A stretch of 50,568 nucleotides of DNA, taken from assembly GCA_030744755.1 (NCBI GenBank), contig JASLPY010000036.1, forward strand, positions 1 through 50,568, written 5' to 3'. A model generated the notes under the pieces. That model had not been told where the DNA came from. It saw only the letters and a list, made by a program, of their open reading frames with translations, and did not search any database. Position 1 is the first letter of the stretch. Every line of letters begins with the position of its first letter. Origin of the DNA: Kiritimatiellia bacterium. GTDB lineage: Bacteria > Verrucomicrobiota > Kiritimatiellia > UBA8416 > JADHWI01. The position numbers and the translations under genes were made by a program. Below, piece by piece: positions 33,591-41,730 of this stretch.

Positions 33591-35169
33591 GTCTCCTTCT
33601 GATTCTCCCGGCGCTGGAATTGTCGAGGAGTTGAGTGACCTTGCCGAGCAGTATGGCATGGCCTTCCTCGCTACTGTTCCCGACGATGCGCTGGATCCCT
33701 CTCTTGTTTCCGAGCTTCCCGTGGAATGGGCCCGTTCCAATGGCCTTCTCCCCATAAGGCTCGACGGGGAAACCTGTCTTCTGACCTCGGATCCCGGAGC
33801 CGTTGATAAGCAGGAGTACGTTGCGCTGCTCCTCGGAATCGATCTGCGTCCCGTCCTTGCGGCGGGAGACATCATTGCCCAGTGCATCGAGCGTTGTTAT
33901 TACAGCAAGGATGATTCCCCCGGGGAGTTTATAAGGGACATCGAGGATGCCGCGGAGGATGGCGTGGCGATCAGGCCCAGGAGCGACGACTTGCTGAGAG
34001 TTGCCACCGAGGCACCGGTCACCCAGCTCGTGAATCTTATACTGCTGGAAGCCGTGAAGCGCGGGGCATCGGACATTCACTTTGAGCCTTTCGAGTCCAA
34101 GCTTCGGGTTCGCTACCGAATAGACGGCATCATGTACGAACAGGCGTCACCGCCCAAACACATGGAAGAAGCTCTTGTTTCGCGGCTCAAGGTCATGGCC
34201 CATGCGGATATTGCGGAGAAAAGGTTGCCGCAGGACGGTATGGCCAAGGTGAGGGTGGGTGAAAGGGAGATTGATATTCGTTTCTCGACCGTTCCTGTTG
34301 CGGAGGGCGAACGCGTGGTGCTGCGTTTGCTGGACAAGAAGTCGGTTCTTCTTCCGCTTACCAGTCTGGGTATGTCAGGGGAAACCCTCGAAGGAATGGG
34401 GGCACTGCTTTCGGAGGCCAACGGTATGATTGTCGTTTCCGGTCCTACTGGATCCGGGAAAACAACGACGCTCTATGCCGCGCTGTCGCATCTTGATGCG
34501 TCGCGTCAGAACGTGCTGACCATTGAAGATCCCATTGAGTATCAATTAGCCGATATAGGGCAAATACAGGTTAAACCCAAGATCGGCCTTACCTTCGCGA
34601 ACGGGCTTCGCCACATTCTCAGGCAGGACCCCGACATTATTCTCGTGGGAGAGACCAGGGATCCGGAGACCGCGGAGATAGCTCTCCGGGCGTCCTTAAC
34701 CGGGCACCTGGTCCTGACGACACTCCATACAAACGACGCTGCCGGAACGGTGGTCAGGCTTCTGGACATGGGGATCGAGCCGTTTCTCCTGGCTTCGTGC
34801 CTGCGGGGGACCCTGGCGCAGAGGCTTGTCAGGCGGCTGTGTCCAGCTTGCAGAGAATCCGTAAAACTGGATTCCGAAGATGTAGCCGATCTTGGCGAAA
34901 AGGGAGTTGCGCTAGTTGGGCACGAGTCCTGGAGCGAGGTCGGCTGCCCGGAGTGCCTGGAAGGTTTCAAGGGACGTATGGGCCTCTTCGAACTGCTTTC
35001 GGTGGATGCGGACATGCAGTCGATAATCCGCGATGGCCATGGCGCGGGAGATGCGCTGAGGGCGCTCGTTCGAGAAAGGGGCGGCACCACTCTGCTTGAT
35101 GACGGCGTGGCCAAGGTTATGGATGGCGGAACAAGCCTCTCCGAAGTCATGAACGTGGTATCTGCATGA
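33577..35169 (+). CDS. gspE: Type II secretion ATPase GspE
   Basis: About 530 residues; cytoplasmic motor. N-terminal domain to about residue 125, then ASDIHFEPFESKLRVRYRIDG, Walker A GPTGSGKTTT, Asp box TIEDPIEYQL, Walker B DIILVGETRDPETAE, His box LTTLHTNDAAG, and the four-cysteine zinc site RLCPAC ... GCPECLEGFKGRMGLFE. The ATG at 33577 (MKINESPSD) gives a 14-base overlap with gspD; its binding site is weak, and an ATG 11 codons earlier is also possible. Confidence 0.95.
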   Translation: MKINESPSDSPGAGIVEELSDLAEQYGMAFLATVPDDALDPSLVSELPVEWARSNGLLPIRLDGETCLLTSDPGAVDKQEYVALLLGIDLRPVLAAGDIIAQCIERCYYSKDDSPGEFIRDIEDAAEDGVAIRPRSDDLLRVATEAPVTQLVNLILLEAVKRGASDIHFEPFESKLRVRYRIDGIMYEQASPPKHMEEALVSRLKVMAHADIAEKRLPQDGMAKVRVGEREIDIRFSTVPVAEGERVVLRLLDKKSVLLPLTSLGMSGETLEGMGALLSEANGMIVVSGPTGSGKTTTLYAALSHLDASRQNVLTIEDPIEYQLADIGQIQVKPKIGLTFANGLRHILRQDPDIILVGETRDPETAEIALRASLTGHLVLTTLHTNDAAGTVVRLLDMGIEPFLLASCLRGTLAQRLVRRLCPACRESVKLDSEDVADLGEKGVALVGHESWSEVGCPECLEGFKGRMGLFELLSVDADMQSIIRDGHGAGDALRALVRERGGTTLLDDGVAKVMDGGTSLSEVMNVVSA

Positions 35170-36353
35170 GCACATATCAGTACAAGGGCTTTGACGGCCG
35201 CGGGGGCGCCTGTAAGGGCATCGTGGAGGCCGACAGCATCAAGAATGCGCGCGCGAAGCTCTCTGCCGAGGGCATACTTGCCGAACGCCTGGTGTTGACT
35301 GGCAGAAGCACGAAGTTTCCTGCATCCCTGAGGGCGGTTGTCTACCGCGAGCTCGCTGCGCTGCTGGATGCCGGTTTGACACTGGTTCGTGCGATGGACC
35401 TCCTGATCGATGCGCCGGAGATGAGCGATTCACGTTTGCTGATGGCAGGCGCCAGGGACAGGGTCAAAGACGGGATGTCGCTGGCTGACTCGCTCCGGAA
35501 CGCCAGTGGATCAGTGTCCACGTTTGAATGTGCTATCCTCGAGACAGCCGAAGAATCGGCTACAGTGGCACCCATGCTGGGAAGGCTGGCCGACTTTCTG
35601 GAGGAACAGGAAGACCTTCGGGGCAGGATCCAGTCGGCGCTGATCTACCCTTCCATTGTTGTCGGTGTCGGGATTTGCGTGGCGGTGGTCATGCTTGGTC
35701 TCCTAGTTCCAAAGACACGCGATCTCCTGGTGCGGAGCAACGTTGTGTTGCCCGGTCTCACGAAGTTCATGATGGGATTGGGCCAGTTCCTCGTCTCGTG
35801 GGGGCTGCTGGTCCTGATTGCAGCCATTGCGGGATGTGCATGGGCCGTGTTTCGTTGCCGCCGCGATTCAAGTTTCAGGGAAACCATGGATCGCCGGTCT
35901 TTTTCGCTTCCGCTGTTTGGCAGGGGGTACGCTATGCTTGCCAGCCTGCGGTTCTGCAGGACGCTGTCTGTTCTGCTGAAGGGAGGAGTAGCCCTGATAG
36001 ATGGTCTTGTGCTTGCCGGCCGCGCCACCGGCAGTCCGTGGGTGGCGAGAATTGCGGCCGAAGAGGCTGAAACCGTGAGGCACGGCGGACGGCTTTCCGA
36101 CGCAGTTGCCCGGATTCCACCCCTGGCTGAATCACTGCCGGGCTGGATCCGTATCGGTGAGGCGAGCGGTGGCCTTGCGAAGCTGCTGGACAGTGCGGGG
36201 CAACGTTACCAGGCCAGGTGGGACAGGTTCATAACGAGGTGCCTGAGTTTTCTGGAGCCCATTCTGATCATTGCCATCGGGGGATTCGTCCTGCTGGTGA
36301 CACTATCCGTTCTTCTTCCGGTACTCCAACTCAGCCAGGCAGTGGGATCGTAG
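35166..36353 (+). CDS. gspF: Type II secretion inner-membrane platform protein GspF
   Basis: A 395-residue protein with a short N-terminal strand region (YQYKGFDGRGGACKGIVEAD), two GspF domains and three membrane segments at about 160-185, 215-237 and 362-387. It overlaps gspE by four bases (ATGA). No GspG pseudopilin or GspC follows; the next gene is on the other strand, so the remaining secretion genes must lie elsewhere. Confidence 0.95.
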   Translation: MSTYQYKGFDGRGGACKGIVEADSIKNARAKLSAEGILAERLVLTGRSTKFPASLRAVVYRELAALLDAGLTLVRAMDLLIDAPEMSDSRLLMAGARDRVKDGMSLADSLRNASGSVSTFECAILETAEESATVAPMLGRLADFLEEQEDLRGRIQSALIYPSIVVGVGICVAVVMLGLLVPKTRDLLVRSNVVLPGLTKFMMGLGQFLVSWGLLVLIAAIAGCAWAVFRCRRDSSFRETMDRRSFSLPLFGRGYAMLASLRFCRTLSVLLKGGVALIDGLVLAGRATGSPWVARIAAEEAETVRHGGRLSDAVARIPPLAESLPGWIRIGEASGGLAKLLDSAGQRYQARWDRFITRCLSFLEPILIIAIGGFVLLVTLSVLLPVLQLSQAVGS

Positions 36354-36405
36354 CCGGCAGGTCGCGACAGGTATTAAGGGGCGTCTCGCGCGAAACGGGA
36401 TTTGT

Positions 36406-36534
36406 CTGAATCCTCATGGATTCAGCTACGTGAGAAGATTGTGTATCCGGTAGCTGGATTCGTTAGAATTCAGATCTTTTGTTGAACATTCGCGTTCTTG
36501 GCTGCACCTCTGAATCCTCATGGATTCAGCTACG
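36406..36534. repeat. CTGAATCC palindrome repeats, three copies
   Basis: Two identical 25-base copies at 36406-36430 and 36510-36534 each contain an 8-bp hairpin CTGAATCC-TCAT-GGATTCAG followed by CTACG. A third, diverged copy lies inverted at 36450-36473. They fill the gap between converging gspF and the sigma-54 activator, and the last copy contains the activator's stop codon (36530-36532). No T-run follows, so use as a terminator is possible but not shown. Confidence 0.9.
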
Positions 36535-38017
36535 GGACTGGACTCCCCTCTGCCTGCATCACGTATTTCTTGACGGTTCGCCGGTCGAGTCCTGTTCGTC
36601 TTGAGACTTCTTCGTAAGTACCGTGACGATTGTGGAGGAGAGCGCAGTATGCTGCAACGAGGTCCTGTGCCTCTATTGTGCCGGCCTGAACGCCCTTCTC
36701 GATTGTCTCCTCCAGGCCTCCAGTGTCATGCCCCCGATCACCATTGTAGGCTTGTCGGAGAAGAATCTGCCGTACACACTGCTCCAGTTCCCTGACGTTG
36801 CCCGGCCAGTGGTAGTCGCCACCCAGGTCCCTTTCGATGACATCACCAACCAGTTTGACGATCTCCGGAGACGGCTCTCCGATGATTCTCTGCACGATCA
36901 GGTTGGTAAGGTCCTTGAGTTCGTTTTCGTCTTCCTGTATCCGCTGTCTCAGCGGAGGTACTTCTATAACGTCCGAACAGAGCCGGTAGAAGAAATCATC
37001 ACGAAATGCGCCTTCCGTTCGTAATTCATCAATGGACCTGTTGCTGGCGGCTATGATCCGACCATGGAATCGCTTCTTCTCATGGCTTCCAACGGGTGTG
37101 AATGTTCTGTCCTCCAGTACCTTGAGAAGCTTGATCTGAACCGGGGCGGAAACGTCGCCTATTTCGTCCAGAAATATTGCGCCATGCGGACTGCAGCGTG
37201 ACAGGACTCCTTCATGGGCTTCTATGGCCCCCGTGAATGCCCCCTTGCGATGTCCAAAAAGCTCGGACTCAATCAAGGCTTCGGAGAATTGAGAAAGGTT
37301 CATGGAAATGAACGTCCGCATGAAACTCTCTGAGAAACAGTTCCTCCTGGTGTCGAACGGTATGAAGCCGGATCTTCCGATAGCCGTAGCGGCCGCGCCT
37401 TTTCCCGTTCCTGTCTCGCCAAGGAAAAGCGTGGAGAAGTCCTCCATGCGGTTCCAGAGATGCCGGTTGTACAGGTTCATATCCGTTGTGAAGACATTTG
37501 CCCACAGTGAGCATCTGAGATGCTGCATCGACGAACACTGACCCACGAGGGATGAGGCAATGAAGTAGAAAGCCCTGCGGAGCTGGTAGAAGAGAGCAAA
37601 GTAACGGCAGGCCTCGACATCGGATAATCCCCGCGAGGCAAGCATGTCCAGCACATCCTTTGCAAAGTTGACGGGGCAGGGCGCCTCGCCAAGTTCAACC
37701 TGCTTACTGATCAGCGCATCCAGTGGATCGACGAACTCGTGGAACACGTCGAACAGATGCGCTCCCTGGAGTATGAGTTTGTCCCGTCCCGAGAACGAAC
37801 CGATGCTGCCTTTGCCGCCCTGTTGAAGCTTTGCCAGGAATTCACCCACACGTCTGTGCGTGGCGCGATGGCGTTCGGTATCCGATTTATCGTCTCCGGT
37901 TCCAGAGATCGCCTCGTCCAACTTCCGCCGGTTATCGCTGAAAGGGTTGGAGAATGCAGCCTTCCACACCAACTCCAGAAACTCCTGTTCTTCCGTCTGC
38001 AGCGAGATCTTTTCCAT
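36530..38017 (-). CDS. Sigma-54-dependent transcriptional activator
   Basis: A 495-residue enhancer-binding protein. Residues 1-175 are a helical input domain I do not recognise; there is no response-regulator receiver. The AAA+ domain (about 175-415) has Walker A GETGTGKG from Gly200, the sigma-54 contact loop GAFTGA from Gly259, AIFLDEIGDVSAPVQIKLL (Walker B) and FRDDFFYRLCSDVIEVPPLRQR. The loop between Walker A and the ELFGH block is longer than usual. The C-terminus has a Fis-like helix-turn-helix (TYEEVSRRTGLDRRTVKKYV). AGGGA precedes the ATG. It is divergent from the transporter-acyltransferase-ligase gene, which has a sigma-54 promoter, so that gene is its probable target. Confidence 0.93.
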   Translation of the reverse strand: MEKISLQTEEQEFLELVWKAAFSNPFSDNRRKLDEAISGTGDDKSDTERHRATHRRVGEFLAKLQQGGKGSIGSFSGRDKLILQGAHLFDVFHEFVDPLDALISKQVELGEAPCPVNFAKDVLDMLASRGLSDVEACRYFALFYQLRRAFYFIASSLVGQCSSMQHLRCSLWANVFTTDMNLYNRHLWNRMEDFSTLFLGETGTGKGAAATAIGRSGFIPFDTRRNCFSESFMRTFISMNLSQFSEALIESELFGHRKGAFTGAIEAHEGVLSRCSPHGAIFLDEIGDVSAPVQIKLLKVLEDRTFTPVGSHEKKRFHGRIIAASNRSIDELRTEGAFRDDFFYRLCSDVIEVPPLRQRIQEDENELKDLTNLIVQRIIGEPSPEIVKLVGDVIERDLGGDYHWPGNVRELEQCVRQILLRQAYNGDRGHDTGGLEETIEKGVQAGTIEAQDLVAAYCALLHNRHGTYEEVSRRTGLDRRTVKKYVMQAEGSPVP

Positions 38018-38062
38018 AACTCATCCCTCGTTGTTGGTCCTCAAAACAACATGTGCATAAAA

Positions 38063-38092
38063 TGTACACTGCATGTCCGTGCGGTGTCTACA
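38063..38092. promoter_or_regulatory. Imperfect inverted repeat upstream of activator gene
   Basis: TGTACACTGCA (38063-38073) and TGCGGTGTCTACA (38080-38092) are imperfect inverted copies, 46-75 bases ahead of the activator start codon. It could be an autoregulatory site; the match includes a two-base gap, so this is weak. Confidence 0.3.
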
Positions 38093-38161
38093 GGGGAATT
38101 CCAGCTAGAGGTGGGGCATCCATACTTGAGGTGTGGAATTGCTGCAAGGAACCGGCCTTAC

Positions 38162-38193
38162 GGCGTTGACTACGAATGTTTGTAGTGAACGCC
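38162..38193. promoter_or_regulatory. Candidate upstream activator site
   Basis: Arms GGCGTTGACTAC (38162-38173) and GTAGTGAACGCC (38182-38193) are inverted repeats with one mismatch around an 8-base centre. They lie about 65-100 bases upstream of the predicted sigma-54 transcription start, a normal distance for a bound enhancer-binding protein, and next to the gene for such a protein. Confidence 0.55.
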
Positions 38194-38233
38194 TCGAGGG
38201 AGGGTTGCTTGAAGTGAGATGCGGCCATCTGCT

Positions 38234-38249
38234 TGGCACGCTTATTGCA
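38234..38249 (+). promoter_or_regulatory. Sigma-54 (-24/-12) promoter
   Basis: TGGCACG-CTTA-TTGCA matches the consensus TGGCACG-N4-TTGCA exactly, with the GG and GC doublets ten bases apart. The transcription start would be about 38260, 48 bases before the downstream ATG. It lies between the divergent sigma-54 activator and the gene it probably controls. Confidence 0.88.
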
Positions 38250-38307
38250 ACTTGACCCGATTGCGGGCTGTGTATAGCCTTTTCCCGTAAGGGGGCGCGT
38301 CGAAGCT

Positions 38308-41300
38308 ATGCAAAAAAAAGAACACATACCAAAAGGTTTCCTTTGGCTGAATGTTACCCAGTTCTTTGGAGCACTTAATGACAACGTCTTCCAACTCCTG
38401 GTGATATTCTTCCTGGGATATCTACTCAAGGCGGACCGGAATGTAGAGGCAAGTATCATGAGCACGGCGGGCATTGTTTTTGTCCTGCCCTTTCTTCTTT
38501 TCTCTCACGCCGCAGGCGTGTTGGCCGACCGGTTCAGCAAGCGAAACATTATTGTCTTCACGAAGTGTCTCGAAGTTGTAGTAATGGCTGGCGGTTTCGT
38601 TGCGGTGCTACACTCGGGGCCCGGTTCTCCCACTATCCTGTATGCGATGATCTTCCTGATGTGTACTCAGAGCACGATCTTTGGACCGTCAAAGTACGGG
38701 ATCATCCCCGAGCTGGTACGCAGGGAAGAGCTCTCGAAGGCAAACAGTTTCCTCGTGGGCCTTACCTACCTGGCGATAATCCTGGGAACCTTTCTGCCGT
38801 CTTATGTAGTGGCGCGCCTTTTTCCCGGTAACTACATCGCGCTGGCCGGATTCTGCGTTGTAATTTCCTTCCTGGGGCTGGCGGCTTGTCTTCGAATAAG
38901 CGAGACTCCTGCGGCGGGTGAACGGAGGTCATTCACGCCGTTTTTCTTCGTAGATATCTTCAAGACCCTCTACCGTCTCCGGACCGACCGCTACTTGCTG
39001 CTTACTGTTCTGGGCTCAGCCTACTTCCTGGCTCTCGGCGGGTTCATAAAGTTCAACTTGATTCTTTATGGAAGCGAGCATCTCGGACTCATGCGTGAGC
39101 AGGCAGGGTATCTTTTTCCGGTGGCGGCCCTTGGGATCGGTCTTGGAGCTCTCCTTTCCGGTAAGCTGTCGGGACGGAATATCGAGTTTGGCGTGGTGCC
39201 CCTGGGTGCAATGGGGCTTACAGTGACATGCATCCTGTATGCCGTTATTCCAGAGGGCGCTGTCATCTCCGCCGGGATCATATCTTTCTTCGTCGGTATA
39301 AGCAGTGGCCTGTTCATAGTTCCGCTCAACGCGTTCGTCCAGGAGCGTGCTCCCCGAAACCGCCTGGGCGAGATCCTTGCCTGTCAGAATTTCCTCAGTT
39401 TCCTGGGTGTTGGGCTTGCTATGGGGCTGCTTAAGCTGCTCGTGACGGCCCTGGGGCTGAGCTCAAGCATGTCCTTTCTTGTGGTCGGACTTCTCACGGG
39501 CATTCTAGCCGTCCTCGCCATCGCGATCCTGCCGGATTTCCTTGTCCGTTTTGTCGTGGTGGTTATCACTCGGCTTGTGTACCGCGTGAAGATCTACGGA
39601 CTCGACAACCTGCCGTCATCCGGGCCTGCGTTGCTCGTGTCAAACCATGTGACCTGGGTCGATGCTTTACTCATATCCGCCACTCAGCAGAGGCGAATAA
39701 GGTTCATCATGTCGCGGCAGATATACGAAGGTTTGCTTTTGAAGCCACTTTTCAGGTTGATGGGAGTGATCCAGATTTCCGCGGATGATCCACCCCGTCG
39801 TGTTGTCGCGTCCATTAACGAGGCGAGGGCCGCGCTGAATGATGGAAGCCTTGTCTGCATTTTTGCGGAGGGAGCCATCACACGTAACGGCAACCTTCGG
39901 GCATTCAGGCCGGGGCTTGAAAAGATCGCGAAGGGATGTGACTGCCCGATCGTTCCCGTCTATATCGGCGGTGCATGGGGAAGCATATTCAGTTATTATC
40001 ACGGGAAAATCCTCTCGCGGTTGCCTGCGATCGTCCCCTACGAGGTCTCTGTTACTTTTGGCGAGCGATTGCCATCGTCATCTTCGACGCGCGAAGTGCG
40101 TCAGGCCGTTATGGAGCTGTCGGAAAAGGCCTTCGGGGCCAGGAAGACGCCGGCACGTTCACTGCCCCGGGCCTTCATCGGAAAGGCACGGGCGTCCTGG
40201 TTCAGGCCTTGTATGGGAGATACATCGGGGAAGAGACTCAGTTTTGGAGAAACCCTGGTTTCTTCCGTTGCTATGGCTGAACAGCTTGACCGCATCGTCG
40301 GAGACCAGGAAAAGGTCGGAGTGCTTCTGCCGACCTCCGCTGGAGGAGCGCTCGTAAATGTTGCCCTGTCCCTGCGCGGTAGAGTGCCGGTCAATCTGAA
40401 CTACACTGCGTCTGCGGAATCCGTTCGATCCGCCATCAGGCAGTGCGGGATAGGGACGGTTATTTCTTCCCGGGTGTTCATGGAGAAGATGGACAAGCTT
40501 AGTCTCCCGGAGGGAACGGTGTTCGTGGAAGACATCGTGGTCCGTATAGGTAAGGGTGCTAAGGTCTGCGCCTGGCTGAAGGCGGTCTTTCTTCCCGCAT
40601 CGATGCTGATGCGTTTCAAGAAACGGGGTCCGGACGATCTTGCTACGGTGATATTCTCCTCGGGCAGCACAGGCGAGCCGAAGGGTGTGATGCTGAGCCA
40701 TCACAACATCATTTCCAATATTGAATCCTTTGCCCAGGCCTTCCGGTTCGACAAGCACGACCGGGTGTGTGGCATTCTGCCGTTTTTCCATTCTTTCGGC
40801 TTTACGGTAACTCTGTGGGCCCCGCTGGTCAGGGGGTTCTATGTGCTGTACCATCCGAATCCGGCCGATGGATCCAAAGTGGCCGAAATGTGCAGGGAGG
40901 ATCGTCTCACGGCGATGTTATCCACGCCTACTTTTCTCCTCGCGTACATCCGCAAGGCAAAGAAAGAGGATTTTCAGACCCTGCGCGGTGTCGTGACGGG
41001 TGCTGAGAAACTGCGCACCAAGGTTGCCGATGCTTTTGAGAAGAGATTCGGGTTCCGCCCCCTCGAAGGTTACGGAACGACGGAGCTTTCCCCCGTCTGT
41101 TCCCTGAATATTCCGAACGTTGATGTCGGCGGGGTACAGCAAGTGGGAACCAAGGAGGGGAGCATAGGTCATCCTATTCCCGGTGTTGCGATGAAAGTTG
41201 TCGACCTCGACACAGGCGAGGACTTGCCGATGGGCGAAGAGGGTCTGCTCATGGTCAAGGGTCCCAACGTGATGATGGGGTACCTCGGCAATCCCGACAA

Positions 41301-41730
41301 GACCTCCGAAGTGCTAAGGGCCGGGTGGTACAACACTGGGGATATCGCCAAACTCGACGACGACGGGTTCGCGTTCATACTGGACCGTCTTTCACGCTTC
41401 AGCAAGATCGGCGGAGAGATGGTCCCGCACCTGGTAGTAGAAGAGAAGATCACGCAATCCATTGATGCTGTTGGAAACGTTGTGTGCGTGACCTCTGTAC
41501 CCGATGAGAAGAAGGGCGAGCAGCTTGTCGTTCTGTATACGGATGATGCGGGCCCCCTGGAGCAGCTCAAGGTGAGTATCAAGAACAGTGATCTGCCGAA
41601 TCTGTGGCGACCAAGGGACAAGAACTACTTCAAGGTGGAAAGTTTGCCGGTACTGGGATCCGGAAAGCTGGACCTCAAGAGAATCAAGGTGATAGCTAAC
41701 GAGTTCGTAGAGAAAGGAGCCCGGGGATGA
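38308..41730 (+). CDS. Fused lysophospholipid transporter (LplT-like), PlsC acyltransferase and acyl-ACP/CoA ligase (Aas-like)
   Basis: An 1140-residue three-part membrane protein. Residues about 8-415 form a 12-helix MFS transporter like LplT (WLNVTQFFGALNDNVFQLL, VLADRFSKRNIIVFTK). Residues about 425-620 are a PlsC acyltransferase with His447 and Asp452 (NHVTWVD) and FAEGAITRNG. Residues about 620-1140 are an AMP-forming acyl ligase with IFSSGSTGEPKGVMLSHHN, GYGTTELSPV and YNTGDIAKLDDDGF. In E. coli LplT flips lysophosphatidylethanolamine inward and Aas re-acylates it; here all steps are in one chain, so it should recycle lysophospholipids made in the envelope. AAGGGGG lies about 12 bases from the ATG. 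A sigma-54 promoter lies upstream and the lipoprotein gene overlaps its end by four bases. Confidence 0.93.
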   Translation: MQKKEHIPKGFLWLNVTQFFGALNDNVFQLLVIFFLGYLLKADRNVEASIMSTAGIVFVLPFLLFSHAAGVLADRFSKRNIIVFTKCLEVVVMAGGFVAVLHSGPGSPTILYAMIFLMCTQSTIFGPSKYGIIPELVRREELSKANSFLVGLTYLAIILGTFLPSYVVARLFPGNYIALAGFCVVISFLGLAACLRISETPAAGERRSFTPFFFVDIFKTLYRLRTDRYLLLTVLGSAYFLALGGFIKFNLILYGSEHLGLMREQAGYLFPVAALGIGLGALLSGKLSGRNIEFGVVPLGAMGLTVTCILYAVIPEGAVISAGIISFFVGISSGLFIVPLNAFVQERAPRNRLGEILACQNFLSFLGVGLAMGLLKLLVTALGLSSSMSFLVVGLLTGILAVLAIAILPDFLVRFVVVVITRLVYRVKIYGLDNLPSSGPALLVSNHVTWVDALLISATQQRRIRFIMSRQIYEGLLLKPLFRLMGVIQISADDPPRRVVASINEARAALNDGSLVCIFAEGAITRNGNLRAFRPGLEKIAKGCDCPIVPVYIGGAWGSIFSYYHGKILSRLPAIVPYEVSVTFGERLPSSSSTREVRQAVMELSEKAFGARKTPARSLPRAFIGKARASWFRPCMGDTSGKRLSFGETLVSSVAMAEQLDRIVGDQEKVGVLLPTSAGGALVNVALSLRGRVPVNLNYTASAESVRSAIRQCGIGTVISSRVFMEKMDKLSLPEGTVFVEDIVVRIGKGAKVCAWLKAVFLPASMLMRFKKRGPDDLATVIFSSGSTGEPKGVMLSHHNIISNIESFAQAFRFDKHDRVCGILPFFHSFGFTVTLWAPLVRGFYVLYHPNPADGSKVAEMCREDRLTAMLSTPTFLLAYIRKAKKEDFQTLRGVVTGAEKLRTKVADAFEKRFGFRPLEGYGTTELSPVCSLNIPNVDVGGVQQVGTKEGSIGHPIPGVAMKVVDLDTGEDLPMGEEGLLMVKGPNVMMGYLGNPDKTSEVLRAGWYNTGDIAKLDDDGFAFILDRLSRFSKIGGEMVPHLVVEEKITQSIDAVGNVVCVTSVPDEKKGEQLVVLYTDDAGPLEQLKVSIKNSDLPNLWRPRDKNYFKVESLPVLGSGKLDLKRIKVIANEFVEKGARG

